44,262 nucleotides of DNA from an uncultured Acidimicrobiaceae bacterium (GTDB taxonomy: Bacteria > Actinomycetota > Acidimicrobiia > Spongiisociales > UBA5794), in contig CAMYIJ010000018.1 of the NCBI GenBank assembly GCA_947258375.1, forward strand, positions 1 to 44,262, in the 5' to 3' direction. Below, one piece after another: positions 24,419 through 31,625 of this stretch; position 1 is the stretch's first letter; each line of letters opens with the position of its first letter. The notes under the pieces were generated by a model. The model was not told the DNA's origin. It searched no databases and worked only from the letters and a program-made list of their open reading frames with translations. Position numbers and translations under genes: made by a program.

Positions 24419-25573
24419 TCAGCCGCGGCCTTGGCTGGAGTCGGCCCGGCGGGTGGCGGCGAAGTCGAGCAAGCGCTCGACTACCTCGGCCGGCTCGTCG
24501 GTGATGTGGATCAGCGCGCCGTAATCGTGTCCCGCCGCCAGCTGGGTGAGTAGCGGGTAGACCGGCTTCTGGGTGCGCCAGTAGTCGACGCCGTAGAAGA
24601 TCATCGGGGAGGGGTGGCCGAAGCTCCGGTAGTGGTTCTGCGCCGCGTCCTGGAACACCTCCTGGATCGTCCCGGCGGAGCCGGGGGAGTAGACGACCCC
24701 GGACTTGGCGATGGCGAGCAGGCCCTCCTCACGCACGCTGTTGGCGAAGTACTTGGCAATGGCGGTGGCGAACACGGTTGGGGGTTCGTGGCCGTATAGC
24801 CAGGTGGGGACACCGAGGCTGTCAGCGGTCGCGCCGTCCGGGCCCGGGAGTTGTGGGAAAGTCTCCTTCACCTCGAGAGCCGTCGCCAGCCAACGTTCGC
24901 GCGAGGAGTAGCCGGGGCAGGATGCCAGCACGCTCATAGCGGCGTCGACATCGGCGTCGGTGCGGTGGGCCATCCAGGCCCCGAAGTGGGTTGCCTCCAT
25001 CGCTCCGGGGCCGCCGCCGCTTGTCATCAGGAAGCCGGATTCGGCCAACTGCTTGGCGATCAGCGCGACATCGCGGTATTCACTGCTGATACGTTCGAGG
25101 GCGTGGCCGCCCATAATGGCGACGATGTCGTGCCCGGCGATCTCTTCTTCGAGAGCGTCGGTGATGGCGTGGTCGTGAAGGCGGCACGCCAGGGAGTGGA
25201 GGATGTCGCTGCGAACCGCCGGGTCGCGGGTGTAGCGGTACACCCGCTCGTCGAGGGTGGCGGCGAACGTTGCCGGCTCGTCGGGATCGAAGGCGCCGAA
25301 CAGTTCCTCGGGCGTGTACAGGGTCGAGCGGTAGGGCGAGAACGGCGTCTCGAGCGGGGGCCGGAAGATAACCGCCCCGTCCGCACACGCTCGTTCATAG
25401 GTGGACTGAGCGAGCTCCGTGCCCAGGAAGACCGTACCGCCGAGGTCGAGCCCGTCGAGCGATGAGGCAAGATCGGTCAGGTCGAGGCCTTGCACGACCA
25501 CGTTGCCCATCGGTAGTCCCTGGGCCAGGTGAGCCTCGAGGGCCTCCACCGTCTCTATCTCAATGCTCGGCAT
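24419..25573 (-). CDS. LOG-family (lysine decarboxylase-like) Rossmann protein
   Basis: This 384-residue protein has the two LOG-family blocks: MTSGGGPGAMEATHFGA and SPGSAGTIQEVFQDA, the latter a variant of PGGxGTxxE. Plant and bacterial LOG proteins release a base from nucleoside monophosphates (cytokinin activation) and related enzymes degrade nucleotides. It is longer than the simple LOG proteins of about 190 residues, with an extra N-terminal half of about 150 residues (TPFSPYRSTLYTPEELFGAF). Such long forms are typical of actinobacterial nucleotide-binding proteins of uncertain substrate. The Gly-to-Ser change in the second block should be noted. ATG at 25573; GTG at 25576 is an alternative. 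Confidence 0.82.
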   Translation of the reverse strand: MPSIEIETVEALEAHLAQGLPMGNVVVQGLDLTDLASSLDGLDLGGTVFLGTELAQSTYERACADGAVIFRPPLETPFSPYRSTLYTPEELFGAFDPDEPATFAATLDERVYRYTRDPAVRSDILHSLACRLHDHAITDALEEEIAGHDIVAIMGGHALERISSEYRDVALIAKQLAESGFLMTSGGGPGAMEATHFGAWMAHRTDADVDAAMSVLASCPGYSSRERWLATALEVKETFPQLPGPDGATADSLGVPTWLYGHEPPTVFATAIAKYFANSVREEGLLAIAKSGVVYSPGSAGTIQEVFQDAAQNHYRSFGHPSPMIFYGVDYWRTQKPVYPLLTQLAAGHDYGALIHITDEPAEVVERLLDFAATRRADSSQGRG

Positions 25574-25599
25574 CACCGCTCAGGCTAATTGGCGCAGGT

Positions 25600-25632
25600 C
25601 TGCCCCCTCTTAGACCGCTTTCAGGCGGGCAG
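25600..25632. promoter_or_regulatory. Hairpin in the divergent promoter region
   Basis: CTGCCC at 25600-25605 pairs with GGGCAG at 25627-25632 across a 21-base loop. It lies in the 113-base gap between the divergent LOG-family gene and the lipoprotein gene, so it is more likely an operator or 5'-leader element than a terminator. Weak evidence. Confidence 0.25.
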
Positions 25633-25686
25633 GTTTCAATAGCACTACCAGGGCACGACAATGCCTTCACAAGGAGTTTCCGAAAC

Positions 25687-26292
25687 ATGAAACGAATGCT
25701 GTTGCTGGTTGCCAGCCTGGCGCTCGTCGCCACCGCCTGCGGAGGCAGCGCCGGTGCCGATGACGGCGTGGCCAGCCTCGACGACTCCACCGTGCTCGAC
25801 GCGGTGGCTACCACGGCGGCGCCCGACGTGTCCCAGGAGGAAGCCCTCCTCGCGTTCAGCGCATGCCTGCGTGACCAGGGCATCGACGTCCCGGATCCCA
25901 CCATGGACGCCGACGGCAACGTCCGGCTGGAGCGACCGGCCGGAGCTCAAGAAGATCCCGACTTCGACCGCGACGCGTTCCGGGCGGCCCGCGAGGCGTG
26001 CGATGAGCACCTGGAGAATGTGACGCTCGGATTCCGCGGCGAGGATCGCACCGAGATCGAAGACCAGCTCCTCGAGTTCGCGGAATGTGTCCGGGAGAAC
26101 GGGTACGACATGCCGGATCCGGACTTCTCGGCAACGCCGGGCGCGGGCGGCGGTGGGGGCCCCTTTGGTGGAATCGATCGCAGTGATCCTGTTTTCCAGG
26201 CGGCGGCGGAATCCTGTTCGGACTCGCTTCCCGGCGTGGGGCGCGGCGGCGGGCCCGGTCCTGCCGGTGGTGGCCAGGGCAGCGACGGGTAG
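25687..26292 (+). CDS. Lipoprotein with duplicated Cys motif, first gene of an export operon
   Basis: This 201-residue protein has a signal peptide and lipobox (LVATAC, lipidated Cys18). The mature part contains two similar units: FSACLRDQGIDVPDP with REACDEHL, and FAECVRENGYDMPDP with AESCSDSLPG, so each unit has a pair of cysteines that may form a disulfide. The tail is Gly-rich. ATG at 25687 follows AAGGAG about 11 bases upstream. The next genes encode an efflux adaptor and a MacB-like ABC transporter, so it is probably an outer accessory of that system. I do not know a function for the family. Confidence 0.82.
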   Translation: MKRMLLLVASLALVATACGGSAGADDGVASLDDSTVLDAVATTAAPDVSQEEALLAFSACLRDQGIDVPDPTMDADGNVRLERPAGAQEDPDFDRDAFRAAREACDEHLENVTLGFRGEDRTEIEDQLLEFAECVRENGYDMPDPDFSATPGAGGGGGPFGGIDRSDPVFQAAAESCSDSLPGVGRGGGPGPAGGGQGSDG

Positions 26293-26300
26293 GGGTTATC

Positions 26301-27899
26301 GTGCAACGTATCGACACCGACGGACGCGACAACTCGCAGGTCCGTACAAAAGACATGGAATCTCAAGAAGTGAACAGCGGATCCTGGTCCACCGCCGACT
26401 TTGGGGCCGAGGTCGGAAGCAAGCCGCGCCGCCGATGGCCGTGGATCGTTCTAGGGGCCGTCGTCTTCGTGGCAGTGGCGTTGGGTTTGCTGACCAGGTC
26501 CTCCAGCCCCGCCGTCGACGACGAGGTTGCGACTGTGGCGAACACTGCCGAGGCGGTCGCGGCCGATCTGGTTGAGATCGAGACGCTCGACGGCACCCTG
26601 GGCCGGGTGGCGGCCGATCCGATCCAGACGCTCAATAGCGGAGTGCTGACTTTCGTGGCAGCTGCCGGCGACGTGGTCGACAACGGCGAGGTCCTGTATC
26701 GCGTCGAAGGCGACCCGGTCGTGCTGCTCACCGGCGACTTCCCGCCGTATCGGGACATCGGACTGACTTCCGGCGACACCGGTGTGATTGCCGGGGTCAA
26801 CGGGACCATCACGGCCATGCCGGAGGTGGGCGCCGTCATCGACCAGGGCGACATCGTCTTCGAGATCGACGGGCAGCCCGTTGTGGCTCTGTACGGTGAC
26901 ACGCCGGCCTATCGGGCCATGGCCGACGTATCCGAGAACATGACCGGCACCGACGTGGCGCAGCTCGAGACTGCGCTGGCGGAACTCGGTTTCACAGGAT
27001 TCACGGTCGACGACGAGTATTCGGACGCCACGGCGAACGCGGTCGAGGATTTTCAGGAGTCGGTCGGCGCCGTCGACGACGGAGTCGTCAATCTTGGTGA
27101 GGTGGTCTTCATCCCAGGCCCGTCGATCGTCACCAGCGTCACGCCGGTGGGCTCCCAGGTCGGGGCCTCGCAATCGGCCGTCGTGCTCGCCACCGATCCG
27201 CTCGACCCCGGGCCAGACGTCGCCCAGCTCGAGGCCGCCCTGGCGGCCCTCGGATATGGCGACGGGTTGACCGTCGACGACACGTTCACCTTAGAAACTC
27301 GCGACGCGGTGCTGGCGTGGCAGGCCGACATCGGCGCCGATATCGATGGCATCGTCGACCTCGGCGAGGTCTACTTCGCATCGAGCGCGCTGCGGGTCAA
27401 TGACCAGCTGGCCTCCATAGGCGCCACTGTGGGCAACGGCTCGCCTGTTCTCGGCATCACCGCCGCCGAGATCGTCGTCAAGGTCGATCTCCCGGCAGAT
27501 GATCAGGATCTCGTCGAAACCGGCGACACCGTCGTCGTCGTGTTGCCGGACAACTCGGAAGTGGCAGCAACGGTCGACAGCGTTGAGACCGTGGCCACCT
27601 TCGACCAGCAGGGCAACGCCGTGTTCGAAGTTGTGATCTCGCTCGAAGACCCTTCGGCCGCCGCCGGTTTGGATGAGGCGCCGGTCGATGTCGATGTTGT
27701 CGCCGACTCTGTGAGCAACGTCCTGGCCGTCCCGGTTTCCGCGCTGGTTGCCCTGTCTGAAGGCGGCTACGCCGTAGAGGTGTTGCAGAGCGATGGGACG
27801 ACCGTGCTCAAGGCGGTCGAGCCCGGTTTCTACGCCGACGGTCTCGTGGAGGTCACCGAGACCGATCTGTCGCCCGGGATGTTGGTGGTCGTACCGTGA
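26301..27899 (+). CDS. Efflux periplasmic-adaptor-type protein with two peptidoglycan-binding domains
   Basis: This 532-residue protein has a cytoplasmic N-terminus, a membrane anchor at about 46-64, adaptor (HlyD/MacA-like) segments, two PG_binding_1 repeats at about 216-255 (DVAQLETALAELGF) and 304-345 (DVAQLEAALAALGY), and a C-terminal beta-barrel region (VKVDLPADDQDLVETGDTV, VPVSALVAL). The PG-binding pair in the middle of an adaptor suits a Gram-positive cell, where the wall replaces the outer membrane as the docking layer. GTG at 26301 lies 9 bases after the lipoprotein stop; ATG at 26355 is an alternative. Its stop overlaps the ATPase start (GTGA). Confidence 0.85.
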   Translation: MQRIDTDGRDNSQVRTKDMESQEVNSGSWSTADFGAEVGSKPRRRWPWIVLGAVVFVAVALGLLTRSSSPAVDDEVATVANTAEAVAADLVEIETLDGTLGRVAADPIQTLNSGVLTFVAAAGDVVDNGEVLYRVEGDPVVLLTGDFPPYRDIGLTSGDTGVIAGVNGTITAMPEVGAVIDQGDIVFEIDGQPVVALYGDTPAYRAMADVSENMTGTDVAQLETALAELGFTGFTVDDEYSDATANAVEDFQESVGAVDDGVVNLGEVVFIPGPSIVTSVTPVGSQVGASQSAVVLATDPLDPGPDVAQLEAALAALGYGDGLTVDDTFTLETRDAVLAWQADIGADIDGIVDLGEVYFASSALRVNDQLASIGATVGNGSPVLGITAAEIVVKVDLPADDQDLVETGDTVVVVLPDNSEVAATVDSVETVATFDQQGNAVFEVVISLEDPSAAAGLDEAPVDVDVVADSVSNVLAVPVSALVALSEGGYAVEVLQSDGTTVLKAVEPGFYADGLVEVTETDLSPGMLVVVP

Positions 27900-28633
27900 C
27901 CGCCCCAGCTGTGGACCGGGAGGCGGCCGAGCTGCCCCCGGGCCGGGTCCTTTCTATCCGGGACGTCACCAAGGTCTATCCAACGGAGCCCCCGGTCCAT
28001 GCGCTGGCGGGAGTGAGTCTCGATGTCGACGAGGGCGAACTGGTCGCCGTCGTCGGGCCGTCCGGCTCGGGCAAGTCGACGCTGCTGCACGTGATGGGGA
28101 CCCTCGATCGGCCGACCAGCGGCGATGTCATCATCGCCGGCCACAGCGTCAACGCCCTCAGCGACCGTCAGTTGTCTTCGCTGCGGGCCCGGCGAATCGG
28201 GTTCGTCTTCCAGCAGTTCCACCTGCTCAACGGCTACACCGCGCTCGACAACGTCGCCGACGGTCTGCTGTACAGCGGCATGAAGTTGTACGACCGCCGG
28301 GAGCGGGCCGCGTTCGCACTCGCCCGGGTGGGGCTCGACCGCCGCATGATGCACACTGCGACCAAGCTCTCCGGTGGCGAGAAGCAGCGGGTGGCGATTG
28401 CCCGGGCACTCGTTGGACGCCCGGCAATCGTGCTGGCCGATGAGCCGACGGGCAACCTCGACAGCCACACCTCCGAGTCGATTGTCGAGCTCATCGAGGA
28501 GCTCAACGCCGAAGGCGCCACGATCGTCGTCATCACCCACGACCACGAGATCGCGAGCCATTTCCCGCGGACGGTCTCGCTGCGTGACGGGCTCATCGAG
28601 TCAGACGCCCTCAACGGGGGAGGGAGGCTCTGA
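27896..28633 (+). CDS. MacB-like ABC transporter ATPase
   Basis: This 245-residue ATPase of the LolD/MacB/FtsE group has Walker A GPSGSGKS at 54-61, Q-loop FQQFHLLNGYTALDNV, signature LSGGEKQRV at about 152-160, Walker B IVLADEPTGNLDS and switch His in VVITHDHEIA. The YPTEPPVHALAGVSL block is also typical. It works with the permease encoded next and the adaptor before it. Starts with GTG overlapping the adaptor stop, and its TGA shares bases with the next ATG. Confidence 0.92.
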   Translation: MTAPAVDREAAELPPGRVLSIRDVTKVYPTEPPVHALAGVSLDVDEGELVAVVGPSGSGKSTLLHVMGTLDRPTSGDVIIAGHSVNALSDRQLSSLRARRIGFVFQQFHLLNGYTALDNVADGLLYSGMKLYDRRERAAFALARVGLDRRMMHTATKLSGGEKQRVAIARALVGRPAIVLADEPTGNLDSHTSESIVELIEELNAEGATIVVITHDHEIASHFPRTVSLRDGLIESDALNGGGRL

Positions 28634-29835
28634 TGGCGGCATCAACCCTCACTCCGAGTCGGCTGCATCCTTCAGATCTGGGGCGGACCGCCAGCGTCGG
28701 GCTGCGGACCCGCAAGACGCGTGCCGCGTTGTCGGCGCTGGGCATCATGATCGGCATTGCCGCCATGGTGGCGGTGCTGGGGCTGTCGGAATCGAGCAAG
28801 TGGGATCTTCTCGCCAAGCTCGATCGTCTCGGCACCAACCTGCTGACGGTGCAAGCCGGCCAGGGCATCGGCGCCGGTTCCGGGCAGCTCCCGGAGGAAG
28901 CCGCCGGCATGGTCGCCCGCATCGCACCTGTGGAGGCGACCAGCTCGATCTCTGCCGTCGACGCCAACGTCTACAAGACCGACTTCATCCCCTCCGGCCA
29001 GACTGGCGGCATCTCGGTCCAGGCGGTTGACGTGAATCTGCTCGAGACGCTCGGCGGTGAATTGACTGACGGGACGTTCCTCAACGAAGCCACCGCCGCC
29101 TATCCGACCGCGGTGCTGGGGTCGGTGGCGGCGGAGCGGCTCGGCATCGACGACGTCGCCGACCAGCCGTTGCTGTGGCTCGGTGACCAGTGGTTCGCCG
29201 TGGTCGGCGTGCTCGAGGAGTTCGACCTGTCGCCCAACCTCGATCGGGCGGCGCTCGTCGGCGTCGCGGCCGCCGAGACGTTCCTCGACCACGAGGCGAT
29301 TCCGAGCTCGATCTATGTGCGGACCAACCCGCAGTTCGTCGACGATGTCATGGATGTGTTGCCGGCGACCGCCAACCCGCAGAACCCGGAGGAGATCGAG
29401 GTGTCGCGGCCGTCGGATGCGCTGGAGGCCCGCGAGGCGGCGAGCGATGCGTTCACGACGCTGTTCCTCGGACTCGGGGCGGTGGCGCTTCTGGTCGGCG
29501 GCGTCGGCATCGCCAACGTCATGGTGATCAGCGTTCTGGAGCGGCGTGCGGAGATCGGCCTGCGCCGGGCTCTCGGGGCGACCCGGCGCCATGTCGCCGC
29601 CCAGTTTCTCGGTGAAGCCCTGTTGCTGGCCATCGTCGGCGGCGTCGGAGGCGTTCTCCTCGGAGTAGGAGTCACCGCGATCTACGCGAGCACCCAGGGC
29701 TGGGCCATCCTCGTCCCCACTCTCGCTTGGGCCGGTGGCCTCGTCGCCGCCGTCGTCATCGGCGCCATTGCCGGTCTGTACCCCGCCATGCGAGCATCCC
29801 GGCTCTCCCCCACCGAGGCCCTCCGCACCACCTGA
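28633..29835 (+). CDS. MacB/FtsX-type ABC transporter permease
   Basis: This 400-residue permease has one N-terminal membrane helix (ALSALGIMIGIAAMVAVLGL), a MacB_PCD-type outer domain of about 220 residues, and an FtsX domain with three helices at the C-terminus (LLVGGVGIANVMVISVLERR, EIGLRRALGATRRHVAAQF, LYPAMRASRLSPTEALR). This is the mechanotransmission type, which drives export of a substrate from outside the membrane rather than through a channel. It ends the operon; two tandem palindromic elements follow within 28 and 106 bases. Confidence 0.92.
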   Translation: MAASTLTPSRLHPSDLGRTASVGLRTRKTRAALSALGIMIGIAAMVAVLGLSESSKWDLLAKLDRLGTNLLTVQAGQGIGAGSGQLPEEAAGMVARIAPVEATSSISAVDANVYKTDFIPSGQTGGISVQAVDVNLLETLGGELTDGTFLNEATAAYPTAVLGSVAAERLGIDDVADQPLLWLGDQWFAVVGVLEEFDLSPNLDRAALVGVAAAETFLDHEAIPSSIYVRTNPQFVDDVMDVLPATANPQNPEEIEVSRPSDALEAREAASDAFTTLFLGLGAVALLVGGVGIANVMVISVLERRAEIGLRRALGATRRHVAAQFLGEALLLAIVGGVGGVLLGVGVTAIYASTQGWAILVPTLAWAGGLVAAVVIGAIAGLYPAMRASRLSPTEALRTT

Positions 29836-29863
29836 GGGCCGGCGGCGCGCGCTCCGTTCCTTT

Positions 29864-29915
29864 CCGTTCTTGCGGATCTCCGCGCAGGATATGGCGCGGA
29901 TGTCCGCAAGAACAG
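29864..29915. repeat. Palindromic element copy R4 (tandem with R5)
   Basis: Imperfect palindrome CCGTTCTTGCGGATCTCC...GGATGTCCGCAAGAACAG with inner arms CCGCGC and GCGCGG around AGGATATG. It starts 28 bases after the permease stop. It belongs to a subtype (core AGGATATG) shared with R5 and R6, whereas R1-R3 have core CCGATATNGG. R4 and R5 differ at only 2 of 60 aligned bases (29861-29920 against 29941-30000) and are 80 bases apart. Confidence 0.92.
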
Positions 29916-29941
29916 AAGGGCAGCCACGGTTCGTTCCCTCT

Positions 29942-29997
29942 TTCCGTTCTTGCGGATCTCCCCGCAGGATATGGCGCGGATGTCCGCAAGAACGGAA
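29942..29997. repeat. Palindromic element copy R5 (tandem with R4)
   Basis: The arms TTCCGTTCTTGCGGA and TCCGCAAGAACGGAA are perfect inverted copies of 15 bases. The core has one strand mismatch relative to R4 (CCCCGC in place of CCGCGC). It lies between the export operon and the AbiEi/DUF559 gene, about 50 bases upstream of the latter. Confidence 0.92.
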
Positions 29998-30047
29998 GGG
30001 GAGCGGGGTCCCTCGATTCTGTCACGGCTGTCCGCCATGTTGGAGGC

Positions 30048-31061
30048 ATGGAAGATCCGATTCAGATGAAGTTGGGAGAGGCTGCGGCCCGGCGGCATGG
30101 AGTGTTCACCCTGGCTGAGGCGGTGGCGCTCGGTGTGCCGGCGCGGACCGTGGCCAGCCGAGCTCGGGAGGGACGCTACATATCAATCGAGCCTCAGGTG
30201 TACGCAGTCGCCGGCGCGCCGGCAACCCTTCGACAGCGGATCGCCGGCGTGGTGGCGTCGTGTCCGGCCCTGGCCGCGGTTTCCCACCAGACGGCAGCCG
30301 AGCTGTGGGGCATGACCAACAGGGGCATCCGGGCGATTGAGACCGTCACCACACGTTGGGACCGGGTGCGACGCGAAGGCGTGAGAGTCCATGAGTCGCT
30401 TGACCTGCTTCCCGAAGACGTCGTGGATCTAGATGGAATCCCGATCACCACAGCTGTCCGCACCGTCGTCGATCTCGGTGCTTCGAACAAGTGGGTGGTC
30501 GAGCGTGCCCTCGAGGAAGGGATTCGACGCGACCTGTTCACGTTGGACGATGTGGAGGCCTTCGTCGCCCGCGTCGCCAAACGCGGCCGGCGGGGCGTTG
30601 GCGTGATTCGGCCTCTGCTTGCTGCCAGACGTCGCTGGGATACCGTCACTGAGAGCACTCTCGAGGACGAGTTCCGCAGGATGCTCGCTGATGGCGGACT
30701 GCCGATGCCCCAACCGCAGTACGTGGTCCGTGACAAGTCAGGCGATCTGGTGTGCCGCGCCGACTTCGCTTATCCGGCTGTCCGGGTTCTCGTGGAGCTG
30801 GACAGCGAGGCTCATCACCTCGATCGTCTGACGTTCCGTCGCGATCGTTCGAAGCAGAACCAGGCGGTCACCCTCGGATGGACGGTGCTCCGCTATACAT
30901 GGTGGGACCTCACGGAAGAGCCGGCCAGGGTTTGCCGAGAGATCGAGTCCGTCCTCGCTCCCGTTCCTGCGGATATCCCCGCAGGATATGGCGCGGATGT
31001 CCGCAAGAACGGGGGCGGCGGAGTCGTTTTGTCTCCGCTAGCGTCTCGCCATGACACCTGA
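30048..31061 (+). CDS. AbiEi-like protein with C-terminal DUF559 nuclease domain
   Basis: This 337-residue protein has an AbiEi-type winged-helix N-terminus (RHGVFTLAEAVALGVPARTV, YISIEPQVYAVAG) and, from about 200, a DUF559/Vsr-like PD-(D/E)xK region: Glu204/Glu206, Asp239 in CRADFAYP, Glu250 and Asp252 in VLVELDSEAHH, and Arg/Lys in RRDRSKQNQAV. AbiEi proteins are antitoxins of type IV systems, but no AbiEii toxin lies nearby, and this fused form is common in actinobacteria with unknown function. Residues from about 305 to 322 (PVPADIPAGYGADVRKNG) are encoded by palindromic element R6, and the tail to 337 lies beyond it. ATG at 30048 has GGAGG only a base or two upstream; ATG at 30066 is the alternative. 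Confidence 0.85.
   Translation: MEDPIQMKLGEAAARRHGVFTLAEAVALGVPARTVASRAREGRYISIEPQVYAVAGAPATLRQRIAGVVASCPALAAVSHQTAAELWGMTNRGIRAIETVTTRWDRVRREGVRVHESLDLLPEDVVDLDGIPITTAVRTVVDLGASNKWVVERALEEGIRRDLFTLDDVEAFVARVAKRGRRGVGVIRPLLAARRRWDTVTESTLEDEFRRMLADGGLPMPQPQYVVRDKSGDLVCRADFAYPAVRVLVELDSEAHHLDRLTFRRDRSKQNQAVTLGWTVLRYTWWDLTEEPARVCREIESVLAPVPADIPAGYGADVRKNGGGGVVLSPLASRHDT
30961..31011. repeat. Palindromic element copy R6, translated as a protein C-terminus
   Basis: Imperfect palindrome CCGTTCCTGCGGATATCC...GGATGTCCGCAAGAACGG with core AGGATATGGCGCGG. Unlike the other five copies it lies inside an open reading frame, the 3' end of the AbiEi/DUF559 gene, and is read in frame as PVPADIPAGYGADVRKNG. 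The gene body ends normally near ESVLA just before it. Confidence 0.9.
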
Positions 31062-31512
31062 GGTACGGACACCTGAGATCCGTGACTGTCCCGAGCGACT
31101 CACCGCCATGCAGCGCCGGGTGATACATCCGCACGACATCGGGATGACGATTGGGCTCGGAGCGCAGCAGCTGAGGGAGCAACTGATCGCCGCCGGAGCC
31201 TACGTAGTCGGCGCCCCCTATGCGCGGTATCACTCCTTCGCCAAGGACGAGACGGACATCGAGGTCGGTTTCGAGGTGGCGGCGCCGGTCGATCTTCCCG
31301 AGGTGCGGATGAGCGCGCTGTCGGCCGGACGGGAAGCGGTGCTCACCCACCACGGCCCGTACATGCACATCCCGGAGACGTTTGTCGCCCTCGAGGCCTG
31401 GGTGGCGGACAACGCCGTGTCCCGAGGGGTCCCCCGCGAGGTGTACCTCTCCGACCCGAACGAGATCCCGATGGCGGAGCGGCGCACCGAGATCGTCTGG
31501 CCGATCGAGTAG
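31051..31512 (+). CDS. GyrI-like small-molecule-binding domain protein
   Basis: This 153-residue protein has the GyrI/AraC-effector-binding pattern: RLTAMQRRVIHPHDIGMTIG, GAPYARYHSFAKDETDIEVGF, a Glu in EVGFEVAAPV, HHGPYMHIPETFVAL and EVYLSDPNEIP. It binds small molecules or acts as a gyrase inhibitor-like protein; there is no DNA-binding domain. ATG at 31051 overlaps the extended 3' end of the previous gene by 11 bases, in a frame different from it, so if R6 was inserted there, the overlap is a consequence of the insertion. Confidence 0.85.
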   Translation: MTPEVRTPEIRDCPERLTAMQRRVIHPHDIGMTIGLGAQQLREQLIAAGAYVVGAPYARYHSFAKDETDIEVGFEVAAPVDLPEVRMSALSAGREAVLTHHGPYMHIPETFVALEAWVADNAVSRGVPREVYLSDPNEIPMAERRTEIVWPIE

Positions 31513-31534
31513 CGAGATCTCGACACGAACCGAC

Positions 31535-31585
31535 GGCGAGGGGTCCGTAGAGCGATTCTTCTCGCTTCCCGAACCCCTCTCCGCC
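31535..31585. terminator. Hairpin between convergent genes, candidate bidirectional terminator
   Basis: GGCG-AGGGGT at 31535-31544 pairs with ACCCCT-(CTC)-CGCC at 31573-31585, with a further short inner stem AGCGA/TCGCT. It lies in the 113-base gap between the GyrI-like gene stop (plus) and the secreted protein stop (minus), where a shared terminator is expected. No long T-tract is present. Confidence 0.4.
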
Positions 31586-31625
31586 TCTACTGCGACTTGG
31601 TATCAGACTCTCTCGGGTCGGAGCA

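Noticed and set aside
225..31011. The six palindromes as a CRISPR array
   Set aside because: Copies are far apart (up to 31 kb), there is no regular spacer, and no Cas gene is present.
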